Positions 15,952-24,336 of a DNA stretch of 64,000 nucleotides are shown in pieces. The translations under genes and the position numbers were made by a program. The stretch spans positions 1-64,000 of the forward strand of contig CAIQAB010000002.1 of the NCBI GenBank assembly GCA_903869675.1. Reading direction: 5' to 3'. Each line of letters starts with the position of its first letter. The first letter of the stretch is position 1. Source of the DNA: an uncultured Verrucomicrobiota bacterium (GTDB lineage Bacteria > Verrucomicrobiota > Verrucomicrobiia > Opitutales > Opitutaceae). A model generated the notes under the pieces. That model was not told the DNA's origin. It did no database searches and saw nothing but the letters and a program-made list of their open reading frames with translations.

Positions 15952-17721
15952 TCAGGCCCGCAGCCGCTCCTCGGCAAACCGCGCGCAGAGGGCATGGATC
16001 GCCGCGGGGGATACCATCGCCATCGCAGTTTGCGCGAGCTCCTTGGCCTCGGTGAGCTTCAAATTGCGCAAGACATAGCGGGCCGCCGGGATGAGCGGCG
16101 GGGCCATGCTCAACTCATCCACACCCAGGCCGATCAACAGCGCGGTATAGTTGGGATCGCCCGCCATCTCGCCGCAGACGCTGACCTTTATCCGCGCGCG
16201 GTGCGCCTCGACGACGATGTGTCGCAGCGTGCGCAGGACCGCCGGGTGGGTGGGCTCATAAAGGTGGGCGATGCGGTCGTTCACCCGGTCGATGGCCATC
16301 AGGTATTGAATGAGGTCGTTGGTCCCGATGCTGAAAAAATCACACTCCCGGGCGAGCAGGTCCGCCGAGAGCGCCGCGCTCGGCACCTCGATCATGCTGC
16401 CCACCGGCATAGCGGGATCGAAAGGCACGCCCGCCGCGCGCAATTCGACCCGGCACTCCTCCAGCACGGCATTGGCCCGGCGCATCTCCTCGCTGCCGCT
16501 GATCATGGGATACATCAGCTGCACCCGGCCGTGGGCACTCGCCCGCAAGATGGCCCGGAGCTGCTCCTTGAAAAGCACCAGGTGATCCAGGCAGAAGCGG
16601 ATGGCACGATAGCCCAAGAAAGGGTTGTCCTCCTTGGGGAAAAGATGGGATTGGGAGGCGATGGGCTTATCCCCGCCGAGGTCGAGCGTGCGGATCGTCA
16701 CCGCGCGGGGCGCAAGCGCCTCCGCCAGCATCCGGTAGGAACGGTATTGCTCCTCCTCGGTCGGCGCGGCCTCCACCCCCAGGTAAAGGAATTCGGTGCG
16801 AAACAAGCCCACGCCGTCGGCGTTGTATTGCAGCACTAGGGCGGCCTCCTCCGCCTTCTCCACATTAGCCCGCAAAACGATCTCCACCCCGTCCTGCGTG
16901 ACGGCTGGCAGGCGGTTGGCCTCAAGCAAACGGTTCTCCCGCGTGCGTTTTTCCCGCTGGATTTTGCCGTAGCGAAAGAGCGTCGCCTCGCTGGGATTGA
17001 GAATCACCACCCCGTCGTAACCATCCACCAGAATGATATCTCCCGGCTGCACGCGGGCGGTGAGATCGCGCAGGCCCACCACCGAGGGGATCTTCATCGA
17101 GCGGGCCACGATCACGGCGTGGCTCGTCTTGCTGCCGGAGTCTGTCACGATCGCGAGCGCCGACGAACGGTCGAGCCCGGCCGCGTCGGAAGGCGAGATG
17201 TCGTTCGCCACCACCACGCGCTGATCCGCCAGGTTGATGAGGCGTTGCCCGGTATGGCCGAGGAGATTGGACAGCACCCGCTGCGCGACGTCCCGGATAT
17301 CACCGCCGCGCTCGCGCAGATACTCGTCGTCGATCTGCTCAAAGGCGGAGATGTAGCGCCGCGCCACCTTGTTGAAGCAGGTTTCGATATTGATCCGCGT
17401 CTTCTCAAATTCGCGCAAGGTCTCCGCGATCAAGGCCTGATCCTCCAGCACCAGCAGATGTGCGTCAAAAATCCTGGCCTCGTCCTCGCCGAGGTTCCGC
17501 TCCACCTCCGTCATGATCTTCTGGATCTGCCGGCGCGTCGCCACCAAGGCCTGGTCAAAGCGCGACGCCTCCGCCGGCCAAGCCGCCTTTTCCACCAGAT
17601 ACTCCGGCACCTCCAGATCGCTCTGGAGATAGACAAAAATCTGACCGTAGGCGATGCCCTGCGAGGCGGAGATGCCTTGCAGCACGACTTCGGGACGCGA
17701 GATGGATTCGACGAGAGGCAT
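15952..17721 (-). CDS. ptsI: PTS enzyme I (phosphoenolpyruvate-protein phosphotransferase)
   Basis: This 589-residue protein takes phosphate from PEP and passes it to HPr. The start at 17,721 (MPLVESIS) begins just before the VVLQGISASQGIAYG opening typical of enzyme I. The phospho-histidine lies in SGSKTSHAVIVARSMKIPSVVG. The PEP-binding barrel shows RTLDLGGDKP, NPFLGYRAIRFCL and IGTNDLIQYLMAIDR, and VSVCGEMAGDP carries the active-site Cys. It lacks an N-terminal GAF domain, so it is PtsI rather than PtsP. No HPr or EIIA gene is adjacent. In this phylum a PTS often serves regulation rather than sugar import, which is inference here. Confidence 0.92.
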   Translation of the reverse strand: MPLVESISRPEVVLQGISASQGIAYGQIFVYLQSDLEVPEYLVEKAAWPAEASRFDQALVATRRQIQKIMTEVERNLGEDEARIFDAHLLVLEDQALIAETLREFEKTRINIETCFNKVARRYISAFEQIDDEYLRERGGDIRDVAQRVLSNLLGHTGQRLINLADQRVVVANDISPSDAAGLDRSSALAIVTDSGSKTSHAVIVARSMKIPSVVGLRDLTARVQPGDIILVDGYDGVVILNPSEATLFRYGKIQREKRTRENRLLEANRLPAVTQDGVEIVLRANVEKAEEAALVLQYNADGVGLFRTEFLYLGVEAAPTEEEQYRSYRMLAEALAPRAVTIRTLDLGGDKPIASQSHLFPKEDNPFLGYRAIRFCLDHLVLFKEQLRAILRASAHGRVQLMYPMISGSEEMRRANAVLEECRVELRAAGVPFDPAMPVGSMIEVPSAALSADLLARECDFFSIGTNDLIQYLMAIDRVNDRIAHLYEPTHPAVLRTLRHIVVEAHRARIKVSVCGEMAGDPNYTALLIGLGVDELSMAPPLIPAARYVLRNLKLTEAKELAQTAMAMVSPAAIHALCARFAEERLRA

Positions 17722-17833
17722 GAGGGGCCGGGGCACTCGGATAATCACACTTTCCGCCGGCTGCGGGGTGATTTCATGAGGCGGCCCCCACCTTCCGGGG
17801 TCAACCTGTTTTCCAACCCGCCTGCACCCTAGT

Positions 17834-18721
17834 TCACCCCACTTGCGCGATGTGCACAAAAGCCTCCGCGCCCCACCCTTCGCGAATGGTTTGAACCAAC
17901 GGCGCCTCGTCCTGCCCGGGAAGAAGCAGGAGGAAACACGCGCTACCGCTGCCGCTCATCCGGGCCTCGACGCCATGGCGCTCCCGCAGCCACGCCAACA
18001 TGGCCGGCAGGGCGAACCACTTGGCAAAGACCGGTTGCTCCAGCGTGTTGAACAACAACTCCTCAGCCGAAGCGCCGGCGGACGCTTCCCACGCCGCCAG
18101 CCGGGCTACCTCGGCGGCCGCCCCCGTATACCACTCGGGCCGCGCCGCCAGCGCGGCATAGGCCTCCGCCGTCGCCACCCCGAAGTCGGGTTTGAAAAGC
18201 AAGACCCGGCGCCCCCGCAACCGCGCCGCCGCCTCCGCTCCAAGCGGCCTGATGTGCTCGCCCCGCCCGCGCATCAGCACCGGACCGTCATGGCAAAAGA
18301 GCGGGCAATCCGAACCCAGCCCCGCCGCCAGGACCAGCCGCCGCTCCAGCCCCAACGCGACGCCACTCAAGGCCTCCAGCGCCCGCAGCGCCGCGACCGC
18401 GTTGCCGCTACCCCCGCCCAAACCCGCCCCGACAGGGATGCGTTTTTCCAAACCAAAGGCCACCCGCCCCCGCCAACCCGTCGCCTCCGCAAAGGCCTCC
18501 GCCGCCCGCAGGATGAGATTCGTCCCGTCTGTCGGCACCCATGGAGCGTCGCAAACCAGCGTCGCCGGCCCGGTCTCACCCGACCACGTCGCACGCAACG
18601 TATCACCCCAAGTCAAAGGCGCGACCACCGAGATGAGCTCGTGAAACCCGTCCGTGCGCCGCCCAGTGATCGCGAGGGAGAGATTTACCTTGGCGGGGCT
18701 GAAGAGGGTGACGGTCTGCAT
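17834..18721 (-). CDS. ispE: 4-diphosphocytidyl-2-C-methyl-D-erythritol kinase
   Basis: This 295-residue GHMP kinase phosphorylates CDP-ME in the MEP isoprenoid pathway. The start at 18,721 (MQTVTLFSPAKVNLSL) gives the canonical N-terminus; the longer frame upstream is Gly/Arg-rich shadow. RIPVGAGLGGGSGNAVAAL is the ATP-binding loop, preceded by the PAKVNL and GRRTDGFHEL motifs. SGSGSACFLLL is the third GHMP motif. It lies 112 bp upstream of ptsI on the same strand and 59 bp after the P-type ATPase gene. Confidence 0.93.
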   Translation of the reverse strand: MQTVTLFSPAKVNLSLAITGRRTDGFHELISVVAPLTWGDTLRATWSGETGPATLVCDAPWVPTDGTNLILRAAEAFAEATGWRGRVAFGLEKRIPVGAGLGGGSGNAVAALRALEALSGVALGLERRLVLAAGLGSDCPLFCHDGPVLMRGRGEHIRPLGAEAAARLRGRRVLLFKPDFGVATAEAYAALAARPEWYTGAAAEVARLAAWEASAGASAEELLFNTLEQPVFAKWFALPAMLAWLRERHGVEARMSGSGSACFLLLLPGQDEAPLVQTIREGWGAEAFVHIAQVG

Positions 18722-18780
18722 TTGCCGCCCATGCAAACAGCCCGCCCGCCCCGCGCACGCCGGAAAACACACTCCCGCCG

Positions 18781-20709
18781 CTATCCGCTGTCGGCGGCCT
18801 CCGCGCTGCGCACCGCCCGCGCCCCCACCCAGACGCTCGAGCCGACCATGAGCAAGGCTGCCACCACCGGGTGCAGACAACCCGCCGCCGCCAGCGCCAT
18901 GCCGGCAAGGTTGTAGCCAGCCGCGAAGCGCAAATTCGCCCGCAACCCGGCTGACACTCGGCGCGCCACCCGCACCGCCTCCGGCAGACGCCGCAAATCG
19001 TCTCCTGCGCAGACCGCCATCGCCGCCGCCCGGGCCAAGGCACTTCCACCCCGCAAGGCGAGAGCGCCCGCAGCCGCTCCCATCGCGGCCGCATCATTCA
19101 CTCCGTCACCCGCGAACAAGACCCGCCGCCCCTGCTTCCCGAGCGCCGCCACGCGCAGACGTTTTTCCTCCGGCGTCAGGCCCGCCCGCACCCCCACCCC
19201 GCCGAACTCCCCCGGCGCCTGCGCGTCGCCCGTCAAGACCTCGAGCTCCAAACCAAGCGCGCGCAAACCCGCCACGGTCTCGGCCAGGCCCTCGCGCCAG
19301 CGCTCATCCAGGGTCGCCCGGGCCGCCGGCACTCCATCCACCGCCACCCAGACGGTCTTGCCGTCACCCGGATCGTGCGCCCCGCCGCCCGCGAAGGTTC
19401 GCTCTCCCACCCGCACCCGCCCCACGTCCGCCACCACGCCCTCAACCCCCACCCCCGGCTCGAAACGGCGCTCCTCAGCCATCGGCCCGTTCCCCGCCCC
19501 GGCGACGGCCAAGGCCCGCGCCAAGGGGTGGTCGAGGCCCCGCTCCACCGTCGCCACCGCCGCCTTCAACGCTTCCGCCCGCCCCGCCCAGGCCGGCTCG
19601 AAATCCCAGCGGCGCACCTCCAACGCCTCCTCGGAAAGCGTGCCGGTCTTATCGAAGCAAACCCAGTCCACCTCCGCCAAAGCCTCCAGGAAATCGGCGC
19701 TCCGCGCCACGATGCCAAGCCTCGCCAGCCGCGCCAGCCCGCCCCACACCGCCACCGGCGTGGCGAGCCCCATGGCGCAGGGACAAGCCACCAGCAGCAC
19801 GGCCATGGCGTTGAACAAGGCCCGCGACCACGGCACCCCCGCCCCCAGCCACCAGCCCAGAAAAGTCGCCACGCTTGCCCCCGCCACCAGCGGCAACCAC
19901 CACGCCATCAAACGATCCGCCCGCGCCTGGAAACGCGAGGGCGCCAGGCGCGCCTCCGCCACCGCGCGCAAGACCCCGTCCAGCCGCCGCGGCCCCGCCT
20001 CCGCCGCCACCACCAAGTTACCATCCAGCGCCCGCGAGCCCGCCCAAACCCGTTCGCCCGTCCCGCGTGACACCGGCCGCCACTCGCCGGTCAAGGCCGC
20101 CTCGTCAACATAGGCCCGCCCTTCCGTCACGATTCCATCAATACAAATGGCCCCGCCCGCCGCCACCGCCACGCGCTCGCCCCCCCGCAAGGCCGCGACC
20201 GGCCGGATTTCCTCCCGACCGTCCGCGCCGAGCACCGCACAGTGCTCATACTTTCCCGCCTCCGCATCCGCCGCCCGCAAGGCGGCCGCCCGGCTGCGTG
20301 CCCCCGCGAGTTTACCCAGCGTATGCACCACCACCAAGACGGCCACCACCTCGTAATAAACCGAACCCGCCCCGGTGAGCGTGCTAAGGAGGGAGCCGCC
20401 CAAGGCCCCCAGCAATGTGAGCAAAAACAGCAAGTCGATGGTGACCCGCCGGGCACAAAGCGCCGCCCGGGCACCAGCGAGCAGATCGCGCCCCAAAAAA
20501 AACAAGACTCCCAGCGCGCTGGCCAGCAAACCGCCATGCACCAACCAATAAGCCGCGCCCTCCGCCGGCGTGAGGTTGACCGCGAGGGAAAACACCATCG
20601 CCTGCGCCGCCACCGCCCCGCCAATTCCGATGCGCAGCCAGACCGCTCCCGCCCGCGCGTCCGCCCGAAGACCGGGTTCGAGATCGGGATCAGGTTCGAG
20701 AAGGGACAT
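18781..20709 (-). CDS. CPx-type heavy-metal (probable Cu+) P-type ATPase
   Basis: This 642-residue metal pump exports a soft metal, most likely Cu+, across the inner membrane. The start at 20,709 gives MSLLEPDPDLEP; the frame upstream runs into tRNA-Leu. Motifs in order are LTGEW (actuator loop, usually TGES), ACPCAMGLATP (CPC metal site), FDKTGT (phosphorylated Asp), LDHPLARAL (HP) and GDGVNDAA. YN and MVGSS in the last helices match Cu+ pumps. It has no N-terminal CxxC metal-binding domain. The loop after GDGVND lacks the usual 'GIAMG'. The FixI/CcoI type, which loads cbb3 oxidase, is an alternative. tRNA-Leu lies just upstream on the same strand. Confidence 0.82.
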   Translation of the reverse strand: MSLLEPDPDLEPGLRADARAGAVWLRIGIGGAVAAQAMVFSLAVNLTPAEGAAYWLVHGGLLASALGVLFFLGRDLLAGARAALCARRVTIDLLFLLTLLGALGGSLLSTLTGAGSVYYEVVAVLVVVHTLGKLAGARSRAAALRAADAEAGKYEHCAVLGADGREEIRPVAALRGGERVAVAAGGAICIDGIVTEGRAYVDEAALTGEWRPVSRGTGERVWAGSRALDGNLVVAAEAGPRRLDGVLRAVAEARLAPSRFQARADRLMAWWLPLVAGASVATFLGWWLGAGVPWSRALFNAMAVLLVACPCAMGLATPVAVWGGLARLARLGIVARSADFLEALAEVDWVCFDKTGTLSEEALEVRRWDFEPAWAGRAEALKAAVATVERGLDHPLARALAVAGAGNGPMAEERRFEPGVGVEGVVADVGRVRVGERTFAGGGAHDPGDGKTVWVAVDGVPAARATLDERWREGLAETVAGLRALGLELEVLTGDAQAPGEFGGVGVRAGLTPEEKRLRVAALGKQGRRVLFAGDGVNDAAAMGAAAGALALRGGSALARAAAMAVCAGDDLRRLPEAVRVARRVSAGLRANLRFAAGYNLAGMALAAAGCLHPVVAALLMVGSSVWVGARAVRSAEAADSG

Positions 20710-20772
20710 GGGCAGCGCAGAGAATCGCAACACCACCCCGCTCCGGGCAAAACGCAAAACGAACCGCCGCGC

Positions 20773-20856
20773 TGGTGCCCGGGACAGGAGTCGAACCTGC
20801 ACACCTTTCGATAAGGGCTTCTAAGACCCTCGTGTCTGCCATTCCACCACCCGGGC
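20773..20856 (-). tRNA. tRNA-Leu (anticodon TAG)
   Basis: The minus strand folds as a class II tRNA. A 7-bp acceptor stem GCCCGGG/CCCGGGC is present, the D arm starts TGGTGGAATGGCAGAC, the anticodon stem AGGGT/GCCCT has loop CTTAGAA (TAG), and there is an extended variable arm. The T arm reads GCAGGTTCGACTCCTGT, and CCA is encoded at the 3' end. TAG reads CUA/CUG leucine codons. The copper ATPase starts 63 bp downstream. Confidence 0.95.
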
Positions 20857-20947
20857 GACTAGCCAGTGCGCCGCAAAAGCGCAAAGACACGGAAAGCCGA
20901 TTGGACGCATGGCCGCAAGGCCCGACTTTGCCTCGCCCGCCGCCGCC

Positions 20948-21385
20948 TCAAGCCGCGCCAGAACCTGAATCCTGCTCGGAGGATCCAGCGGCATCTTTTT
21001 CAGGCTCGGCATTGAAAGGGGCGACCGATTGGTCCTGCGCCTTGTCCAAACCACTCAACTCAGGATGCAAAACCTCGCGCACCAGGCGCCGCATACGCCG
21101 CGAAGAAATCCGAAGATTCAGCGTCGACCGCAAAAAGCCCGCGTTGTCCGGATGGTGCGCAAAATCCTCGGATTCGTTAAAGAACTCCCGAAACCGGCGC
21201 AACTTTCCTACCGCCTCGACGAAATCATGATCCGCCACAAAATGACGGGGCCAAAGCGCTCGCACCAGAGGAGCAACCCACTTCGCGTGGGGATAAAGCG
21301 TCTCGCTCAACACCGCCTTATCATAATCACCCTGATCGATCTTACGATATGCGCAGTAGAGTGCGGCAAAGGAGGTATCGTTCAT
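20948..21385 (-). CDS. Hypothetical protein
   Basis: This is a 145-residue soluble protein starting at ATG 21,385. The middle carries basic helices (STLNLRISSRRMRRLVREVL), while the tail is acidic and disordered (EPEKDAAGSSEQDSGSGAA). The layout resembles a small helical regulator, but no known domain is visible. It lies 92 bp upstream of tRNA-Leu on the same strand and 318 bp from the M23 lipoprotein gene. A GGAGG-like ribosome-binding sequence is not evident before the start. Confidence 0.55.
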   Translation of the reverse strand: MNDTSFAALYCAYRKIDQGDYDKAVLSETLYPHAKWVAPLVRALWPRHFVADHDFVEAVGKLRRFREFFNESEDFAHHPDNAGFLRSTLNLRISSRRMRRLVREVLHPELSGLDKAQDQSVAPFNAEPEKDAAGSSEQDSGSGAA

Positions 21386-21702
21386 GGAAAACTAAGTTCG
21401 ACGGATATTAAACCAACAAGATGAATAATCATTTTTCAACAAACGCCGAGGATTGTAAAAATGTTAACGATGAGTAACAATACACATTAACTTCACTGCC
21501 GCACTTTAATCATGCAACGAGTGAACGAAGCCACACCGTGCAGGGTGCCGGTTGCATGAGAGCGCGATAATTAAACAGGACTTCATGGTATAATGAGAGT
21601 ATAGCCGCATTCGGTGAGGATGGCGCGAAAATCGAGTGACATCCGTGTTAAGAAAAAACCATGACTCCTCACCTTGGGGCGGTGATGGCAAACGGCTCAA
21701 AC
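21386..21702. other. AT-rich intergenic region with a degenerate repeat pair
   Basis: No gene is supported here. The left part is AT-rich (aatcatttttcaacaaac, gtaaaaatgttaacgatgag) and is the probable promoter region for the 145-residue protein. The right part holds two related ~50-bp units, described separately. A 'catccgtgttaag' word near 21,642 belongs to the interspersed 'atccgtg' repeats. Confidence 0.5.
21503..21627. repeat. Two degenerate ~50-bp repeat units
   Basis: Two units, 21,503-21,555 and 21,579-21,627, can be aligned: both begin ACTT...CATG, have a GAGTGAACGAAGCC / GAGAGTATAGCCGC core and end in GGTGCCGG / GGATGGCGC. Between them lies 'atgagagcgcgataattaaacagg'-type sequence. 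The alignment is imperfect, so the units may be old copies of an interspersed element. I cannot assign a function. Confidence 0.4.
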
Positions 21703-22812
21703 CTAGCGACCGAAAAGCAGTCCGAGCACCGTTTCCAAATCCTCCCCAGGCACCGCCAGGCCACGGCGTTTATCCACCAAGTCCCGCCCCCGGTTGGCCG
21801 CCAGCAAGGCCTCGTCGTGAAACACCACCCGGACCTCGCCCCGCCGCCAGCCGGTAAAACGCTCGTCCGCAGGCCTACGCCAGCGCAAGGGCACCGCTGT
21901 GGCGGAGAAATCGATTTCCCAGCCCCCGGCCGCCCCGGCCACCGCCGCCTCCTTGAGCGAGGGATAACGGCGGAGGAAATCTGGCACCTCGGGCACGGCC
22001 ACCCGCACCCGCACCGCCGTCGGCGAAGTCTGAAAAACGCTGTCGAGTGACGCTAGCCCGCCGGAGCGCGCCCGGGCAAAAAACTCCAGCGGATCCACCC
22101 CGAGCAGGTTCATGCCGTTAAAAAGCCCCTGCTCGTTCGGACTGCCAAAGCCGCGCCCGCGATACCAGCCATCGAAGCCATCGCTCAAACGCACCCCGAT
22201 CTCAAAGTGCAAATGCGCCCGGTCCCTGGGGATACCCTCGCCGGACGCGCTATGGCCCATGCGGGCGATCGTCTGCCCCGCCGCCACCACCGTGCCCGGC
22301 ACGAGACCCGGCGCCACCTCGGCGAGGTGCGCGTAGAGAGTGTAGACCGGCGGTGACTCCGCCGGATGCTCCAGCACGATGTAGCGACCATAGTTGCTGC
22401 CGCCCGGCTTGCGGTAGATGTGCCGCACCACGCCAGCCATGGCGGCGAAAACCGGATCGAGCGGCTCGCCCGCCCTGTCCCGCTCCACTGGCAAAAGATC
22501 AAGCCCCTCGTGGAATTGCCGTCCGCCGCTGCGCACGCTGCCAAACAACCCCGAGGTTGGCACCCCGGACGCCGTCGGCTGGATAAAGGCGACGATATCG
22601 CGGCCCTCCGCGTAGGCCCGATTGGGAGTGGGCCAGACGAGCTCGACCCGGCGCGGCGCCGCCACGGCCGGCTTGACCGCGCCCGACTGCGCCCTGCCCG
22701 CCGCCCCGGCGCCCGCGCCCTCGCGGCAACCGGCCAGGGCGGCGAGGCAAACTAGCGCCAGCACGCGCATGCCCGCCCTCCGCGTGCCTCGGGGCGCCTC
22801 CGCCGCAAACAT
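21703..22812 (-). CDS. M23-family peptidase, lipoprotein
   Basis: This 369-residue envelope protein has a C-terminal LytM/M23 zinc peptidase fold that should cut peptidoglycan cross-bridges or act as a regulator of amidases. A lipobox LAGC near residue 28 predicts lipid anchoring. FHEGLDLLPV supplies the first zinc His and Asp (HxxxD), and RAHLHFEIGV supplies the HxH motif. The ATG at 22,812 overlaps the stop of the upstream lipoprotein gene (TAATG), which supports that start; an in-frame ATG at 22,770 would give a shorter signal. The C-terminal ~130 residues have no known domain. Confidence 0.85.
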   Translation of the reverse strand: MFAAEAPRGTRRAGMRVLALVCLAALAGCREGAGAGAAGRAQSGAVKPAVAAPRRVELVWPTPNRAYAEGRDIVAFIQPTASGVPTSGLFGSVRSGGRQFHEGLDLLPVERDRAGEPLDPVFAAMAGVVRHIYRKPGGSNYGRYIVLEHPAESPPVYTLYAHLAEVAPGLVPGTVVAAGQTIARMGHSASGEGIPRDRAHLHFEIGVRLSDGFDGWYRGRGFGSPNEQGLFNGMNLLGVDPLEFFARARSGGLASLDSVFQTSPTAVRVRVAVPEVPDFLRRYPSLKEAAVAGAAGGWEIDFSATAVPLRWRRPADERFTGWRRGEVRVVFHDEALLAANRGRDLVDKRRGLAVPGEDLETVLGLLFGR

Positions 22813-23315
22813 TAGCGATTGCGCTTTTCGAGCTCCTTACGCCCGTCGGCGGAGGTGCTCACGATGTTCTTGGCAAACTCATCCAGCTTGTCGTCGTCCA
22901 CTTCGACATAGGTGACCAAATAGCCGTCCGAAAGCGGATCCTCAATACGCCGGGCCCCGATGGCCACGCCGTTGACCACGGTGACCAGGCGCTTGCCCCG
23001 GCTGGTGGCGGTGAGGCGGAAGAGATCGCGGGAGGCCTCGGGCGTGAGTTTAAAAACCAGACTGCGGCCGAGCTCGTTCATCACCGCCGAGCAGCTCACG
23101 ATGTCATACTCGGTGAAATAGGTCTTCGGCGCCACGAGGATGGTGGTGCCGCTGCGGGGCAGTCGCACGGTGGCACCCGCCTCGGAGGGGCTGGCCTCGA
23201 GCAGGAAACGGGCGACCGTCTCGGGGTAGTCTTTTTTCTTGGAGGTCGCGCAACCGGTGAAAAGCGCGAGCGCGAGAGGGAGGAGCAGGGAAAGGAGAAA
23301 GCGGGGACGGGTCAT
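22812..23315 (-). CDS. Hypothetical lipoprotein
   Basis: This 167-residue protein has a clear lipoprotein signal (LLPLALALFTGCATS), so lipid attachment at Cys21 is expected. The start is ATG 23,315; a longer frame to 23,387 has no signal. The mature part contains VRLPRSGTTILVAPKTYFTEYDIVSCSAV and repeated Asp/Glu near the end, with no motif I recognise. It is translationally coupled to the M23 lipoprotein (TAATG), so it may help position that peptidase. Confidence 0.75.
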   Translation of the reverse strand: MTRPRFLLSLLLPLALALFTGCATSKKKDYPETVARFLLEASPSEAGATVRLPRSGTTILVAPKTYFTEYDIVSCSAVMNELGRSLVFKLTPEASRDLFRLTATSRGKRLVTVVNGVAIGARRIEDPLSDGYLVTYVEVDDDKLDEFAKNIVSTSADGRKELEKRNR

Positions 23316-23390
23316 GATCGCAAAGTGGCGGGCCTCCCCGCCGTTTGGCAACCCCGCATCACACGGCCGGCCCGCGCCGTTAACCACGGC

Positions 23391-24227
23391 TCAAGGCAGC
23401 CAGGGGAAACGCCGGGCGTCGGGCTTGCGTTTCTCCCGTTGCGCACCGTGGAACTCCTTGGCCTCGTCCGTCATGTAGTAGAGCAGGGTCGCATTTCCCG
23501 CCAGCTCCTGAATGCCCGCCTGGCCGTCCAGCTCGGCGTTGAAGGCGCTCTTCAAGGCCCGGATGGCCAGCGGCGAGTGCCCGAGAATCTCATTCGCCCA
23601 GCGCACCCCCTCCGCCTCGAGTTCAGCCACCGGCACCACTGCGTTGACCAACCCCATGTCGAGGGCCTCGCACGCCGAATATTGCCGGCAAAGATACCAG
23701 ATCTCGCGCGCTTTCTTCTGGCCGACCAGGCGCGCCAGATAACCACTCCCGAAACCCGCGTCAAAGGAGCCCATGCGCGGACCCACCTGCCCGAAAACCC
23801 CGTTGTCCGCCGAGATAGTGAGATCACAGACTACATGCAAAACGTGGCCGCCGCCGATGGCGTAGCCCGCCACCAGCGCGATCACCACCTTGGGCATGGA
23901 GCGGATGAGCCGTTGCAAATCGAGCACGTTGAGCCGGGGCACGCCATCCGAGCCGACATAGCCGGCGGAGCCGCGCACGCCTTGGTCGCCACCCGCGCAG
24001 AAGGCGTATTTACCGTCGGTGTGTGGTCCTGCGCCGGTCAAGAGCACCACGCCGATGGCGGGGTCCTCGCGGGCATCGAGGAAGGCGGCATAGAGCTGGT
24101 GCACCGTGTCCGGCGTGAAGGCATTGCGCCGGTGGGGACGGTTGATGGTGACCTTGGCGATGCCATCCGCTTTCTCATAACGGATGTCGGAGTAGGTCTT
24201 CACGGTCTTCCAAACGATGGGTTTCAT
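23391..24227 (-). CDS. menB: 1,4-dihydroxy-2-naphthoyl-CoA synthase
   Basis: This 278-residue crotonase-fold enzyme closes the naphthoquinone ring of menaquinone. [13 protein letters not shown] is the opening motif, [10 protein letters not shown] the oxyanion-hole region, and [19 protein letters not shown] the second oxyanion segment. [18 protein letters not shown] and the tail [20 protein letters not shown] are typical of MenB rather than other crotonases. Full length. It is divergent from kup and separated from the menF-menD pair by about 5 kb. Confidence 0.95.
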   Translation of the reverse strand: MKPIVWKTVKTYSDIRYEKADGIAKVTINRPHRRNAFTPDTVHQLYAAFLDAREDPAIGVVLLTGAGPHTDGKYAFCAGGDQGVRGSAGYVGSDGVPRLNVLDLQRLIRSMPKVVIALVAGYAIGGGHVLHVVCDLTISADNGVFGQVGPRMGSFDAGFGSGYLARLVGQKKAREIWYLCRQYSACEALDMGLVNAVVPVAELEAEGVRWANEILGHSPLAIRALKSAFNAELDGQAGIQELAGNATLLYYMTDEAKEFHGAQREKRKPDARRFPWLP

Positions 24228-24336
24228 GACTGCGCCACCCTGCGCGCCCCGCCGCGTGCGTCAACGCCGGGCCGCGCTCCCTTGGCTGCCGTTGACTCCC
24301 GCCCCGCTCCAGTCTGGTGTGGATTCTTTCCTCCGC

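Noticed and set aside
24228-24336. A K+ or c-di-AMP riboswitch before kup
   Set aside because: The gap is only 109 bp, and no ydaO/yuaA-like or other leader fold is visible.
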